In this document: piece by piece, positions 1 through 9,763 of the stretch
How the letters are laid out: each line of letters opens with the position of its first letter
How positions within the stretch are numbered: the first letter of the stretch is position 1
NCBI RefSeq assembly: GCF_014191055.1
Contig: NZ_JACHWB010000003.1
Location: 372,001-436,000, forward strand
Direction of reading: 5' to 3'
DNA from: Microvirga lupini
Lineage (GTDB): Bacteria; Pseudomonadota; Alphaproteobacteria; Rhizobiales; Beijerinckiaceae
DNA length: 64,000 nt
Position numbers and translations under genes: made by a program
Notes under the pieces: model-generated
Told to the model about the DNA's origin: nothing
Databases searched by the model: none
The model's input: only the letters and a program-made list of their open reading frames with translations

Positions 1-972
1 TATACCCGCTATCTTACGGTCCTGCTCGCTGTGTTCCAGTCCTGGGGCATTGCGGTAGGTCTGCAGAGTTCCGGTAATATCGTCGATGCACCTGGTCCGT
101 TCTTCCTGGTCTCGACCGTGATCACCCTGACCGGCGGCACCATGTTCCTCATGTGGCTTGGCGAGCAGATCACCTCCCGCGGCATCGGCAACGGTACGTC
201 GCTGATCATCTTCGCCGGCATTGTGGCGAACCTGCCGACGGCCATCGCCGGCACCCTCGAACTCGGCCGCCAAGGCGCCATCTCGACAGGCCTGATCATC
301 GGCGTGATCGTGATGGCTGTGGCCATCATCTACTTCGTGGTGTTCATGGAGCGCGCCCAGCGCCGTCTCCTCATCAACTACCCTAAGCGTCAGGTCGGCA
401 ACCGGATGTATGAGGGTCAGACCTCGTTTCTGCCGCTCAAGCTGAACACCTCGGGCGTGATCCCGCCGATCTTTGCCTCCTCGCTGCTCCTTCTGCCGGC
501 GACCATCGCCAGCTTCCAGACTGGCGCGGATGGAACTGGGTTTATTGCCACGCTGACCGCCTATCTCGGCCACGGACGGCCCGCCTACATGTTCCTGTAT
601 GCGGCGCTGATCGTGTTCTTCGCCTTCTTCTACACGGCTATCGTCTTCAATCCGACGGAGACGGCCGACAACCTGAAAAAGCAGGGCGGCTTCATCCCGG
701 GCATTCGCCCTGGCGAGCGTACGGCGGACTTCATCGACCAGGTTCTGACCCGCATCACGGTGCTCGGTGCCATTTACCTGGTGATCATCTGCCTGATTCC
801 CGAACTGCTGGTGTCCTATGCGGCTTTGCCATTCTACTTTGGCGGCACTTCGCTTCTGATCGTGGTGTCTGTTACCATGGACACGGTTGCTCAGGTGCAT
901 GGTCACCTGCTCGCACACCAGTATGAGGGCCTCGTCAAAAAGGCGAAGCTCAAAGGCTCGCGCAGACGCTAA
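1..972 (+). CDS. secY: Preprotein translocase subunit SecY (5' end missing)
   Basis: This is the C-terminal part of SecY, the channel-forming inner-membrane subunit of the SecYEG translocon. The frame is open from the first base of the window, so the start codon lies upstream. The visible 323 residues hold several hydrophobic helices, the cytosolic loop ERAQRRLLINYPKRQ, and the family stretch LNTSGVIPPIFASS near residue 150. The basic tail (KLKGSRRR) is typical of alphaproteobacterial SecY. adk follows 54 bases downstream, the conserved order at the end of the spc operon. Function is secure; only the N-terminus is missing, through truncation by the window edge. Confidence 0.97.
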   Translation, partial: YTRYLTVLLAVFQSWGIAVGLQSSGNIVDAPGPFFLVSTVITLTGGTMFLMWLGEQITSRGIGNGTSLIIFAGIVANLPTAIAGTLELGRQGAISTGLIIGVIVMAVAIIYFVVFMERAQRRLLINYPKRQVGNRMYEGQTSFLPLKLNTSGVIPPIFASSLLLLPATIASFQTGADGTGFIATLTAYLGHGRPAYMFLYAALIVFFAFFYTAIVFNPTETADNLKKQGGFIPGIRPGERTADFIDQVLTRITVLGAIYLVIICLIPELLVSYAALPFYFGGTSLLIVVSVTMDTVAQVHGHLLAHQYEGLVKKAKLKGSRRR

Positions 973-1026
973 CAATAGACACCTCGCCTGAGGGCGAGCA
1001 TTCTCGACGAAGTCAGGGGGGCGTCG

Positions 1027-1608
1027 ATGAGGATTATCCTGCTGGGGCCGCCGGGGGCCGGAAAAGGCACTCAGGCCGTGCGTCTGGTCGAGCGGCTGGG
1101 AATCCCCCAGCTCTCCACCGGCGACATGCTCCGCGCAGCCGTGGCTGCCGGTACGCCGGTCGGCCTTAAGGCCAAGGCGGTCATGGACCGAGGTGAGTTG
1201 GTGTCGGATGACATTGTCGTCGGCATCATCGCAGACCGGATCGAGGAGCAGGACGCCAAGGGCGGCTTCATCCTCGACGGGTTCCCGCGGACGGTCGCCC
1301 AGGCTGAGGCGTTTGACGCCATGTTGTCTGCCAAGGGCCTGAAGCTCGACGCGGTCATCGAGTTCAAGGTCAACGAGGCCGAGCTGGTTGAGCGAATCGT
1401 CAAGCGTGCCAAGGACACCGAGGCGCGGGGCGAGCCGGTCCGCAAGGACGATAACCCGGAGGTCTTCAAGACCCGCCTTGATGCCTACAGAACCCAGACG
1501 GCCCCGCTCTCGGCCTATTATGAGCGCACGGGCATGCTGAAGACGGTCGATGGCATGAAGCCCATCGACGACGTGACCCAGGCGATCAAGGAAATCCTCG
1601 GTCGTTGA
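1027..1608 (+). CDS. adk: Adenylate kinase, short form
   Basis: It catalyses ATP + AMP = 2 ADP in the cytosol. The P-loop GPPGAGKGT is at residues 7-15, the AMP-binding segment STGDMLR near residue 30, and DGFPRT near residue 85. At 193 residues it is shorter than the 214-residue E. coli enzyme: the zinc-finger-like LID insert is replaced by a short loop, as in many alphaproteobacteria. The ATG lies just after a G-rich ribosome-binding stretch (AGGGGGG). It sits between secY and rpsM, a standard alphaproteobacterial arrangement. Confidence 0.97.
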   Translation: MRIILLGPPGAGKGTQAVRLVERLGIPQLSTGDMLRAAVAAGTPVGLKAKAVMDRGELVSDDIVVGIIADRIEEQDAKGGFILDGFPRTVAQAEAFDAMLSAKGLKLDAVIEFKVNEAELVERIVKRAKDTEARGEPVRKDDNPEVFKTRLDAYRTQTAPLSAYYERTGMLKTVDGMKPIDDVTQAIKEILGR

Positions 1609-1808
1609 AGGGAAGGGGCTTGACGGACCGGTTAATTTCCGATAACCGCAAGCTCTTGCACAGGAACCTGCATATCCAGAGGGTCTCGATGGGGAGGCCC
1701 TTCTGGTTTGTTGTGTTTGATGCATAAGGAACCCGCGCAGGGGCCGGCCTCCACCGGACGCGCGATAACCATAAACCGAAGCGTTTGCTTCTCACATGGA
1801 GATGGACG

Positions 1809-2177
1809 ATGGCCCGTATTGCAGGCGTCAACATTCCGACTGCCAAGCGCGTTGTGATCGCGCTTCAGTATATCCACGGCATTGGGCCCAAGAAGGCCCA
1901 GGAGATTATCGAGAAGGTCAACATCCCGGCCGAGCGCCGCGTGAACCAGCTGACCGACGCCGAGGTTCTGGCCATCCGTGAGACGATCGACCGCGACTAC
2001 ATCGTCGAAGGCGATCTGCGCCGCGAAGTGTCCATGAATATTAAGCGCCTGATGGATCTCGCCGCTTATCGTGGCCTGCGCCACCGCCGCAGCCTGCCGG
2101 TCCGCGGTCAGCGCACCCACACGAACGCCCGTACCCGCAAGGGCAAGGCGAAGCCGATCGCCGGCAAGAAGAAGTAA
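1809..2177 (+). CDS. rpsM: 30S ribosomal protein S13
   Basis: S13 lies in the head of the small subunit and contacts the large subunit and P-site tRNA. The ATG at 1809 gives the standard N-terminus [10 protein letters not shown] and 122 residues. An in-frame ATG 24 bases upstream would add eight unconserved residues and is rejected. The helix-two-turn-helix core ([12 protein letters not shown]) and the basic tail with [14 protein letters not shown] are complete. The 200-base gap from adk suggests that a separate promoter may feed the alpha-operon genes, but I see no convincing promoter there. Confidence 0.97.
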   Translation: MARIAGVNIPTAKRVVIALQYIHGIGPKKAQEIIEKVNIPAERRVNQLTDAEVLAIRETIDRDYIVEGDLRREVSMNIKRLMDLAAYRGLRHRRSLPVRGQRTHTNARTRKGKAKPIAGKKK

Positions 2178-2185
2178 TGTTTTAC

Positions 2186-2206
2186 GGCCACCCCAGGCGG
2201 GTGGCC
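2186..2206 (+). terminator. Hairpin between rpsM and rpsK
   Basis: A perfect 8-bp stem (GGCCACCC / GGGTGGCC) with a 5-nt loop follows rpsM directly, then CTTTCTC. The T-run is short, so this is more likely a weak attenuator or mRNA-stabilising hairpin than a full terminator, since rpsK belongs to the same operon. Confidence 0.5.
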
Positions 2207-2255
2207 CTTTCTCCCGAGCGCCTGGCATGACGGGCGCGCTTGAAGGATCTTTGGA

Positions 2256-2645
2256 ATGGCTAAAGAAGCTACCCGCGTCCGCCGCCGCGAACGCAAGAAC
2301 ATCGTTTCCGGCGTGGCGCATGTGAACGCCTCGTTCAACAACACCATGATCACCATCACCGACGCCCAAGGCAACACGATCTCGTGGTCCTCGGCCGGCG
2401 CGATGGGTTTCAAGGGCTCGCGTAAGTCGACCCCTTACGCCGCTCAGATCGCGGCTGAAGATGCGGCTCGCAAGGCTGCCGAGCATGGCATGCGCACCCT
2501 CGAGGTCGAGGTGTCCGGCCCCGGCTCCGGCCGTGAGTCCGCCCTGCGCGCCCTCCAGTCGGCCGGCTTCACCGTCACGTCGATCCGTGACGTGACGCCG
2601 ATCCCGCACAATGGCTGCCGCCCGCGCAAGCGTCGCCGCGTCTAA
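2256..2645 (+). CDS. rpsK: 30S ribosomal protein S11
   Basis: S11 is a platform protein of the 30S subunit near the mRNA exit and the decoding-site rRNA. The 129-residue product has the family core: [15 protein letters not shown] near residue 20, [14 protein letters not shown] near 55, and the conserved C-terminal [18 protein letters not shown]. The ATG at 2256 gives the usual [15 protein letters not shown] start. It lies between rpsM and rpoA as expected. Confidence 0.97.
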   Translation: MAKEATRVRRRERKNIVSGVAHVNASFNNTMITITDAQGNTISWSSAGAMGFKGSRKSTPYAAQIAAEDAARKAAEHGMRTLEVEVSGPGSGRESALRALQSAGFTVTSIRDVTPIPHNGCRPRKRRRV

Positions 2646-2654
2646 GGTTATCCG

Positions 2655-2679
2655 GCGCGTGGGTCCAAAGCCCACGCGC
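2655..2679 (+). terminator. Hairpin between rpsK and rpoA
   Basis: A perfect 9-bp GC stem (GCGCGTGGG / CCCACGCGC) with a 7-nt loop lies in the 95-base gap. No T-run follows, so it probably acts as an mRNA-stability or partial-attenuation element inside the operon. Confidence 0.4.
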
Positions 2680-2740
2680 GTTCCGGTTTAAAGGGCTGGC
2701 CCCAAGCCTCCCTTCAAGCCGTACCTCATGAGGTGTGGTT

Positions 2741-3757
2741 GTGATTCAAAAGAACTGGCAAGAGCTGATTAAGCCGAACAAGCTCGAAGTCTCCCCGGGC
2801 GACGATCCGAAGCGCATCGCAACGGTTGTCGCGGAGCCGCTCGAGCGTGGCTTCGGCACGACGCTCGGCAACTCCCTGCGTCGGGTCCTGCTGTCGTCGC
2901 TCCAGGGCGCCGCCGTCACGGCGATCCACATCGACGGTGTGCTGCACGAGTTCTCTTCCATTCCGGGCGTCCGCGAGGACGTGACGGACATCGTCCTCAA
3001 CGTGAAGACGATCGCTATCAAGATGCAGGGTGAAGGCGCCAAGCGCATGACCCTACGCAAGACCGGCCCTGGCGCCGTGACCGCTGGCGACATCAACACG
3101 GTGGGCGACGTTCAGATCCTGAACCCTGAGCTCGTCCTCTGCACCCTCGACGAGGGCGCCGAGATCCGCATGGAGTTCACGGTCGACACCGGCAAGGGCT
3201 ATGTTCCCGCCGAGCGCAACCGCACCGAGGACGCTCCGATCGGTCTGATCCCGGTCGACTCGCTCTACAGCCCGGTGAAGAAGGTCTCCTATCGTATCGA
3301 GAACACCCGTGAGGGTCAGATCCTCGACTACGACAAGCTGATCATGACGGTCGAGACCAACGGCGCCGTGACGCCTGAGGATGCCGTGGCCTATGCCGCC
3401 CGCATCCTGCAGGACCAGCTCCAAGTCTTCGTCAACTTCGAAGAGCCCCGCAAGGAAGAGGCGGCCGCTGCAGCGCCGCAGCTTCCGTTCAACCCGGCGC
3501 TCCTCAAGAAGGTCGACGAGCTCGAGCTGTCGGTCCGTTCTGCGAACTGCCTGAAGAACGACAACATCGTCTATATCGGCGACCTGATCCAGAAGTCCGA
3601 GGCGGAAATGCTCCGCACCCCGAACTTCGGCCGCAAGTCGCTCAACGAGATCAAGGAAGTTCTCGCCGGCATGGGCCTGCACCTCGGCATGGACGTGCCG
3701 GGCTGGCCGCCGGAGAACATCGAAGACCTCGCGAAGCGTTTCGAAGAGCACTACTAA
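2741..3757 (+). CDS. rpoA: DNA-directed RNA polymerase alpha subunit
   Basis: The alpha dimer nucleates RNA polymerase assembly, and its C-terminal domain binds UP elements and activators. The N-terminal domain is intact ([21 protein letters not shown] near residue 35). The alphaCTD covers about residues 250-330, including [16 protein letters not shown] and [17 protein letters not shown] chose GTG at 2741 because GAGG at 2730-2733 lies 7 nt upstream and it yields [13 protein letters not shown] at 2735 would add two residues but leaves almost no spacing. Confidence 0.96.
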   Translation: MIQKNWQELIKPNKLEVSPGDDPKRIATVVAEPLERGFGTTLGNSLRRVLLSSLQGAAVTAIHIDGVLHEFSSIPGVREDVTDIVLNVKTIAIKMQGEGAKRMTLRKTGPGAVTAGDINTVGDVQILNPELVLCTLDEGAEIRMEFTVDTGKGYVPAERNRTEDAPIGLIPVDSLYSPVKKVSYRIENTREGQILDYDKLIMTVETNGAVTPEDAVAYAARILQDQLQVFVNFEEPRKEEAAAAAPQLPFNPALLKKVDELELSVRSANCLKNDNIVYIGDLIQKSEAEMLRTPNFGRKSLNEIKEVLAGMGLHLGMDVPGWPPENIEDLAKRFEEHY

Positions 3758-3764
3758 GGATTCC

Positions 3765-3796
3765 GAAGCCGCCCATCGTTCGTGAGGGGCGGCTTC
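3765..3796 (+). terminator. Hairpin between rpoA and rplQ
   Basis: A perfect 10-bp stem (GAAGCCGCCC / GGGCGGCTTC) encloses a 12-nt loop immediately after rpoA. No T-run follows. It may attenuate read-through into rplQ or protect the upstream mRNA. Confidence 0.45.
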
Positions 3797-3881
3797 AATC
3801 AAGCCCCGTCGGGAACCGGCGGATCAAAAGAGAGACGGTCCGTCCCTTGGCACGGCGGCCGGAAGATTTAGGAGAAAGCCA

Positions 3882-4304
3882 ATGCGTCACGGATTCCGTG
3901 GTCGTCGCTTCAACCGCACGACCGAACACCGCAAGGCCATGTTCGCCAATATGGCGGCTGCGCTGATCAAGCACGAGCAGATCGTCACGACTCTCCCGAA
4001 GGCCAAGGACCTGCGTCCGGTCGTCGAGAAGCTGATCACGCTCGGCAAGCGCGGTGACATGCACGCTCGCCGCCTCGCCATGTCGAAGCTGCGTGACGAA
4101 GCCATGGTCAAGAAGCTCTTCGAGGTTCTCGGCAAGCGCTACGGTGACCGCAATGGTGGCTACACCCGTGTCCTGAAGGCCGGCTTCCGCTACGGCGACA
4201 ACGCCCCGCTGGCCGTGATCGAGTTCGTGGACCGCGACGTGGATGCGCGCGGCCAGGATTCGGGCCCGACCATGAAGGAAGAGATCATCGAAGCCGCCGA
4301 GTAA
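3882..4304 (+). CDS. rplQ: 50S ribosomal protein L17
   Basis: L17 is a large-subunit protein near the exit-tunnel rim. The product of 140 residues begins [20 protein letters not shown], the diagnostic L17 start, and includes [24 protein letters not shown] sequence and [21 protein letters not shown]. The C-terminal acidic extension is usual in alphaproteobacteria. AGGAGAA lies just upstream of the ATG. It is the last gene of the alpha operon and is followed by a clear terminator. Confidence 0.97.
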   Translation: MRHGFRGRRFNRTTEHRKAMFANMAAALIKHEQIVTTLPKAKDLRPVVEKLITLGKRGDMHARRLAMSKLRDEAMVKKLFEVLGKRYGDRNGGYTRVLKAGFRYGDNAPLAVIEFVDRDVDARGQDSGPTMKEEIIEAAE

Positions 4305-4326
4305 TCTCGGCCAAGGCGATCCAATC

Positions 4327-4353
4327 AAGGGCGGTCCTCGGGCCGCCCTTTTT
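4327..4353 (+). terminator. Rho-independent terminator after rplQ
   Basis: An 8-bp stem (AAGGGCGG / CCGCCCTT) with an 8-nt loop is followed by TTTTTG. This is the best intrinsic terminator in the window and closes the ribosomal protein operon. Confidence 0.85.
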
Positions 4354-4445
4354 GTTTGCTCATTCGTCTTCCCATATTCCCGGTGGAGCTTGGACTTTCG
4401 TGCCCTGAGCTTTATCGAAGAGGAATGCTGATCAAGGGACTCACC

Positions 4446-5852
4446 ATGCGCTTCTCGCTGTTTCGCCTGTCCATTGCCGCCGCCTCCCTGGCCATTGGAA
4501 TTGCTGGAGCGCAGGCCCAGACGCAACGGGTCATACCTGAAAGCAAGGCTCAGGTTCAGCTCTCCTTCGCGCCTGTCGTGAGGCAGACGGCAGGGGCCGT
4601 CGTCAACGTCTATGCCAAACGCAACGATCGCCGGCAGAACGCCGCCATCGAAGAGTATTTCCGGCGCTTCTTTGGGGACAACGCACCCGGTGTCCCCCGC
4701 GGCCGGTCCCAGAGCTCCCTCGGCTCGGGTGTCATTGTCGACTCATCGGGCCTCGTGATCACGAACAATCATGTGATCGAGAACATGAACGAGGTGAAGG
4801 TGGCGCTTGCCGACCGACGGGAGTTCGAGGCCGATATCCTGCTGCGCGACTCCCGCACCGATATCGCCGTGCTCAAGCTGAAGGATGCTACCAACCTCCA
4901 GGCTGTGGAACTCGGCGACTCGGAAGCCCTGCAGGTGGGCGACATCGTGCTGGCCATCGGCAACCCTTTCGGGGTCGGCCAGACGGTGACGCAGGGCATC
5001 GTGTCGGCCCTGGCGCGGACTCAGGTCGGTATCTCAGACTATCAGTTCTTCATCCAGACGGATGCTGCCATCAATCCGGGCAATTCGGGCGGCGCGCTTA
5101 TCGACATGAGCGGCCGGGTGGTGGGTATCAATACGGCGATCTATTCGCGCTCGGGTGGCAGCATCGGCATCGGCTTTGCCGTGCCGTCCAGCATGGTCCG
5201 GGTGGTGCTCAATTCGGCCAAGGGCGGCGCCAAGAACGTGGTGCGACCTTGGCTCGGTGCTCGCCTGCAGCCGGTCGATGGCGACATCGCGAACGGCTTG
5301 GGCTTGGAACGCCCCACTGGCGTTCTGGTCACGTCCGTCTATGACAAGGGACCCGCGGCCGAAGCAGGCCTCAGGCGGGGGGACGCCATTCTGGAAGTTG
5401 ACGGGCAGCCCGTCGATAACCCGGATTCCTTCGGCTACCGCTTCACCCTCAAGGGAACGCAGGGACAGGCGCCCCTGACAGTTCTCCGTGGCGGAAAACA
5501 GACTACGATCCAGGTCAGGCTGATGCCGCCGCCCGAGAACCCGCCCCGGGATCCGGTGCGCAGCCGTGGACGGACACCGTTTGCCGGCGCGACCCTCGTC
5601 AACATGTCGCCGGCTGTGGCCGACGAGCTGCAGATCGATGTGGCCGATGATGGCGTCGTCGTGGCCGAGCTGGAGGAGCGCAGCGTTGCCGCCAGCGTCG
5701 GGTTTGAGAAGGGGGATCAGATCGTCGCCATCAACGGCGAGCGCGTTGCGAATACCCGCGATGCGGATCGCCTGATCAACCGCAACGGCGGCTATTGGGA
5801 GATCACGGTCAGCCGCGGCGGGCGGATCTTCACGACCGTGCTTGGCCGTTAA
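4446..5852 (+). CDS. Do-family periplasmic serine endoprotease (DegP/DegQ type)
   Basis: This is a periplasmic quality-control protease of the HtrA/Do family with a chymotrypsin-like domain and two PDZ domains. The ATG at 4446 has AAGGGA 6 nt upstream and starts a clean signal peptide ending AGAQA-QTQ. The longer frame from 4356 would destroy that signal. The catalytic triad is visible: His in ITNNHVIENM, Asp in SRTDIAVLKL, Ser in INPGNSGGALID. PDZ1 begins near residue 270 and PDZ2 occupies the C-terminus. At 468 residues it has normal family length. DegP versus DegQ cannot be settled here. It lies 61 bases before rarA on the same strand. Confidence 0.93.
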   Translation: MRFSLFRLSIAAASLAIGIAGAQAQTQRVIPESKAQVQLSFAPVVRQTAGAVVNVYAKRNDRRQNAAIEEYFRRFFGDNAPGVPRGRSQSSLGSGVIVDSSGLVITNNHVIENMNEVKVALADRREFEADILLRDSRTDIAVLKLKDATNLQAVELGDSEALQVGDIVLAIGNPFGVGQTVTQGIVSALARTQVGISDYQFFIQTDAAINPGNSGGALIDMSGRVVGINTAIYSRSGGSIGIGFAVPSSMVRVVLNSAKGGAKNVVRPWLGARLQPVDGDIANGLGLERPTGVLVTSVYDKGPAAEAGLRRGDAILEVDGQPVDNPDSFGYRFTLKGTQGQAPLTVLRGGKQTTIQVRLMPPPENPPRDPVRSRGRTPFAGATLVNMSPAVADELQIDVADDGVVVAELEERSVAASVGFEKGDQIVAINGERVANTRDADRLINRNGGYWEITVSRGGRIFTTVLGR

Positions 5853-5913
5853 GCGCGACGGCGGCCCGCGGATGGGCTATGGGTGAGGGACAAGATTTGA
5901 GTCCCTGTTCATC

Positions 5914-7236
5914 ATGAGCGACCTGTTCTCCTCCGCCGGCCTCGACCAGAACGCCCCCCGTCCCCTGGCGGACAGGATGCGGCCGACCAAACTGTCCGAG
6001 GTGGTCGGCCAGGACCATCTCGTGGGGCCGGACGGTATCCTGACCCGGCTCATCGCCTCGAAGTCTCTCGGCTCCCTGATCTTCTGGGGGCCTCCCGGAA
6101 CCGGCAAGACGACCGTGGCGCGGCTCATGGCCCATGAGACGGACCTGCATTTCGACCAGATTTCGGCGATTTTCTCCGGCGTGGCGGACCTCAAGAAGGT
6201 GTTCGAGGCGGCCCGTCACCGCCGGTCCATGGGCAAGGGCACGCTGCTCTTCGTGGACGAGATCCACCGCTTCAACCGGGCCCAGCTCGACGCCTTCCTG
6301 CCCGTGATGGAAGATGGCACGATCACCCTGGTGGGCGCGACCACCGAGAACCCGTCCTTCGAGCTGAACGCAGCGCTCCTCTCCCGCGCCCGGGTGCTCC
6401 TCTTCAAATCCCTGGACGAGGAGGCGATCCAGAAGATTCTGCTTCGCGCCGAAGAGATTGCGGGGAAAAGCCTGCCGCTCGATGGAGAGGCGAGGGCGTC
6501 CCTGGTGCGCATGGCGGACGGCGACGGCAGGGCTGTGCTGACGCTGGCCGAGGAGGTCTGGCGCTCGGCCAAGCCCGGCGAGGTCTTCGATGCCGAGCAA
6601 CTCCAGGAGATCATCCAGCGCCGCGCGCCAATCTACGACAAGGGGCAGGAGGGGCACTACAACCTCATCTCCGCCTTGCATAAAACCATTCGCGGCTCCG
6701 ACCCTGACGCGGCACTCTACTACCTGACCCGCATGCTCGACGCCGGCGAGGACCGGCTCTTCATTGCCCGCAGGCTGGTGAGGGCGGCGGTGGAGGATAT
6801 CGGCCTAGCCGATCCGCAAGCGCTGGTGATCGCGAATGCGGCCAAGGACGCCTTCGATTTTCTCGGCTCGCCGGAAGGGGAGTTGGCGCTGGCTCAGGCC
6901 GCGGTCTATCTCGCCACAGCCCCGAAGTCGAACGCCCTTTATACGGCTTATAAGAGCGCCACACGGGTGGCCAAGGAGCACGGCTCCCTCATGCCCCCGA
7001 AAACAATTCTCAACGCCCCGACCAAGCTCATGAAGCAGATCGGTTACGGCGACAGCTATGCCTACGACCACGACGAGCCGGATGCCTTTTCAGGGCAGGA
7101 TTACTGGCCGGAGAAGCTGGGGCGTCAATCCTTCTACGAGCCCGTGGACCGCGGCTTCGAGCGGGAGGTCCGCAAGCGGCTGGACTGGTGGGAAAGGCTG
7201 CGCCGGGCGCGGCGCGGCGAAGGTGGCGAGGATTAG
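5914..7236 (+). CDS. rarA: Replication-associated recombination protein A (RarA/MgsA AAA+ ATPase)
   Basis: RarA is a cytosolic AAA+ ATPase related to clamp loaders that acts at stalled replication forks. The N-terminus has [24 protein letters not shown], then Walker [10 protein letters not shown] near residue 57 and Walker [13 protein letters not shown] near 110. Sensor 1 is in [12 protein letters not shown] and the C-terminal MgsA domain covers about residues 270-430. Length (440) is normal. It is followed 3 nt later by crcB, suggesting a transcription unit. Confidence 0.95.
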   Translation: MSDLFSSAGLDQNAPRPLADRMRPTKLSEVVGQDHLVGPDGILTRLIASKSLGSLIFWGPPGTGKTTVARLMAHETDLHFDQISAIFSGVADLKKVFEAARHRRSMGKGTLLFVDEIHRFNRAQLDAFLPVMEDGTITLVGATTENPSFELNAALLSRARVLLFKSLDEEAIQKILLRAEEIAGKSLPLDGEARASLVRMADGDGRAVLTLAEEVWRSAKPGEVFDAEQLQEIIQRRAPIYDKGQEGHYNLISALHKTIRGSDPDAALYYLTRMLDAGEDRLFIARRLVRAAVEDIGLADPQALVIANAAKDAFDFLGSPEGELALAQAAVYLATAPKSNALYTAYKSATRVAKEHGSLMPPKTILNAPTKLMKQIGYGDSYAYDHDEPDAFSGQDYWPEKLGRQSFYEPVDRGFEREVRKRLDWWERLRRARRGEGGED

Positions 7237-7239
7237 TCG

Positions 7240-7626
7240 GTGAAAGCCTACCTCCTTGTCTTCCTCGGTGCCGGGATCGGCGGTGCCCTCCGGCATGGGG
7301 TGAATGTCGGTTGCGCCCGTATGTGTGGCACGGCATTTCCTTGGGGTACGCTGACGGTGAACATCGTCGGCTCCTTCGTCATGGGAGCTCTTGCCGGATG
7401 GCTGGCGTTCAAGGCAGGTGAGGGGTGGAGCCAGCCCCTGCGGCTCTTCCTGACCACAGGGATCCTTGGCGGCTTCACCACCTTCTCGGCTTTCTCCCTG
7501 GATGCCGTTCTGATCTGGGAGCGGGGGCAGACGGGACTTGCCGCGGCTTACGTGGGCGCTTCGGTGATCCTGTCCGTTGCCGGATTGCTCGCGGGCCTCG
7601 GTTTCATCCGGGCCTTGACGCCCTAA
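7240..7626 (+). CDS. crcB: Fluoride exporter CrcB/Fluc
   Basis: This is a small inner-membrane fluoride channel that works as an antiparallel dimer. It starts with GTG directly after the rarA stop, so translation is probably coupled. The 128-residue protein has four hydrophobic helices and the family signatures GAGIGGALRH near residue 9, WGTLTVNIVGSFVMG near 34, and TTGILGGFTTFSAFS near 72 (the Phe box). No fluoride riboswitch is visible because the gene abuts rarA. Confidence 0.94.
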   Translation: MKAYLLVFLGAGIGGALRHGVNVGCARMCGTAFPWGTLTVNIVGSFVMGALAGWLAFKAGEGWSQPLRLFLTTGILGGFTTFSAFSLDAVLIWERGQTGLAAAYVGASVILSVAGLLAGLGFIRALTP

Positions 7627-7668
7627 ACCTCGATTGCCGCCCGCGCGGCGCTCTGGTACCCACGGGTC

Positions 7669-8931
7669 ATGAGAAAAAGTGGTTCAGGACAGAATGGTGC
7701 CCGTGGTGGGCGGTCGGGCTCACGGCAGGGTTTTCGCTCGCGCGAGGACAAGCCTGCGCGCAAGGCCGCGCCGGCGAAGCCACGCGGCGTGAAATCGGCT
7801 GCGGCCAAGACGCGCGCGCCCTCGGCGGTGCGCGAGAAACCTGCCGCGGCGCAGCCACAGGCAAAGCCCGCGATTGCAGAGGCTCCGCGCAGACCGACCC
7901 GGGCTCAGGCTAGGGCAGCGGCCCAGGGGGTTCTGGCCACGGGCGTTCAGACCCTCGTGGTCGAGCCCGATGAAGCCGATATGCGGGTCGACCGCTTCCT
8001 GGTCGCGCGGTTCCCGCAGCTTGCCTTCACGCATATCCAGCGCATCGTCCGCAAAGGGGAGCTGCGCATCGACGGCAAGCGGGCGCAGCCCAACGAGCGG
8101 CTTGTGGCTGGCCAGAAGGTCCGGGTGCCGCCGCTGAAGCTCGACCAGCAGCGTCCGGTCTCCCGCAGCCCGGCCAAGGATCAGGACGACCGCGATTTCC
8201 TGAAGTCGATCACGCTCTACGAGGACAAGGACGTCCTCATCATCAACAAGCCGATGGGACTTGCCGTCCAGGGCGGCTCGGGCACCAAGCGGCATGTGGA
8301 CGGGATGCTGGATGCGCTCACCGGCGAAGATGGCCAGAAGCCGCGCCTCGTGCATCGCCTCGACAAGGATACGGCCGGCTGCCTCGTGATCGCCAAGACA
8401 CGCTTTGCTGCCTCCACTATGGCGAAATCCTTCCGCGCCCGCACCACGCGCAAGATCTACTGGGCGCTCGTCGCCGGTGTGCCGCGGGTGCGGCAGGGCA
8501 GGGTGTCGACCTATCTCGCCAAGGAAGGTGAGGAGGGCGATGCGCGCATGAAGGTGGCCCAGCATGGCGACGAGGGCGCAAGCCATGCGCTGACCTATTA
8601 CGCGGTCATTGATACGGCGGCGCAGAAGCTCGCCTGGTTGTCGTTGAAGCCCGTCACGGGACGCACGCACCAGCTGCGCGCCCACACGGCGCATATCGGC
8701 CATCCCATCGTCGGCGATCCGAAGTATTTCGACATCGAGAACTGGGAGCTGCCCGGCGGCATCCAGAACAAGCTGCACCTGCTTGCGCGCCGCATCGTCA
8801 TTGCCCATCCGCGGACGGGCAAGCCTATCGACGTGACGGCGCCGCTGCCGCCGCACATGCAGCAGAGCTTCAACCTGCTCGGCCTGGATACGAGCCAGTA
8901 CGACCCCATCGTCGAGGCGCCGGAAGATTAA
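7669..8931 (+). CDS. RluA-family pseudouridine synthase (RluC/D-like)
   Basis: It isomerises specific uridines of rRNA. The 420-residue protein has an unusual N-terminal extension of about 90 residues rich in Ala, Lys, Arg and Pro, probably disordered and RNA-binding. An S4 domain follows (DMRVDRFLVARFPQLAFTHI, about 103-160), then the RluA catalytic domain. The catalytic Asp lies in LVHRLDKDTAGCLV near residue 227, and GRTHQLRAHTAHIGHPIVGD is near 330. Which rRNA position it modifies (RluC or RluD type) cannot be decided from sequence alone. Confidence 0.92.
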   Translation: MRKSGSGQNGARGGRSGSRQGFRSREDKPARKAAPAKPRGVKSAAAKTRAPSAVREKPAAAQPQAKPAIAEAPRRPTRAQARAAAQGVLATGVQTLVVEPDEADMRVDRFLVARFPQLAFTHIQRIVRKGELRIDGKRAQPNERLVAGQKVRVPPLKLDQQRPVSRSPAKDQDDRDFLKSITLYEDKDVLIINKPMGLAVQGGSGTKRHVDGMLDALTGEDGQKPRLVHRLDKDTAGCLVIAKTRFAASTMAKSFRARTTRKIYWALVAGVPRVRQGRVSTYLAKEGEEGDARMKVAQHGDEGASHALTYYAVIDTAAQKLAWLSLKPVTGRTHQLRAHTAHIGHPIVGDPKYFDIENWELPGGIQNKLHLLARRIVIAHPRTGKPIDVTAPLPPHMQQSFNLLGLDTSQYDPIVEAPED

Positions 8932-8967
8932 CACTCGAAGGATAGGCGCAGGCGTTGGCAGCCAAAA

Positions 8968-9558
8968 CTAAGGCGCTGCGCCTGCGGACATGAGCTCCCG
9001 CGCCGCCCTCCGAAACAGCCAAGCCGACAGGAGCCATAGCGCGGAGAAGAAGCCGGTCAGGACGACGATCGCCTGTGGCCAGTTCGCTCCAGTGGAACCC
9101 AGCCCGACAGCCAGGGCGATGACCCCGCCTAACACTTGAGCCAGCGCCGTCGCGACCAAAACGTGCGCCATGCCGTGAGGCTGGAAACGCACAATAAGGC
9201 CGCCGAGAACCGCTACGGCGAGCACTCCGGCATACATGAGGTTGGCCGGGTTATCCTCAGACCCGATGATGCCGACGGCAAGGTTCATCCAGATGAGGAT
9301 GAAAGCCGACATGACCGCAACAGCCACGGCGGCTCGGTAGGCGGTACTCCCCGTCATCCTTGTGGCCAGTTCATGGGCCCCGCAGGCGCCGAGCAGCATG
9401 GCGCCGAACACTGTGAAATCGGCTCTGTCCCAGTTCACCTCATGGGTGAACCGCATCGCAGCCAAAGGCAGCGGCAAGAGCAGCGCCGCAACCATCCAGG
9501 GCACGAACCTCCACAATGGCCTGCGCTGTCCACTGCCGTTTTCCGCCCCCGCCACCAT
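8968..9558 (-). CDS. Hypothetical integral membrane protein
   Basis: I do not recognise the family. It codes for 195 residues from the ATG at 9558, with about six hydrophobic segments (for example PWMVAALLLPLPLAA, AVLGGLIVRF, AIVVLTGFFSALWLL) and short loops. An upstream GTG at 9627 would add 23 polar residues. The gene runs convergent to the pseudouridine synthase gene. Neighbours give no functional hint. Confidence 0.7.
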   Translation of the reverse strand: MVAGAENGSGQRRPLWRFVPWMVAALLLPLPLAAMRFTHEVNWDRADFTVFGAMLLGACGAHELATRMTGSTAYRAAVAVAVMSAFILIWMNLAVGIIGSEDNPANLMYAGVLAVAVLGGLIVRFQPHGMAHVLVATALAQVLGGVIALAVGLGSTGANWPQAIVVLTGFFSALWLLSAWLFRRAARELMSAGAAP

Positions 9559-9696
9559 AGCCTGCTGCGTCCATGCGTGAGGTATCCATCTTAGCTTAGG
9601 GCTATTCGATCTCCCACCCCGTCGCACTTTCGCCGTGCGGCAGGCGCAGCATTGATTGTCTCACTCAGCCATCCGGTTGTCTGAGTATTATGGAGT

Positions 9697-9746
9697 GAGC
9701 ATCGGATGGATCCCGAAAGTGGCCAACACTTTTGGGTCCGATGCTC
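9697..9746. repeat. REP-like extragenic palindrome
   Basis: A long imperfect inverted repeat has arms beginning GAGCATCGGA and ending TCCGATGCTC, with inner arms CCCGAAAGTG / CACTTTTGGG. It stands between two genes and resembles the GATGCTC/ACTTTT palindromes commonly scattered between genes in Hyphomicrobiales genomes. Only one copy was noticed in this window. Confidence 0.6.
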
Positions 9747-9763
9747 TGGCAAGGAGGAGATCG

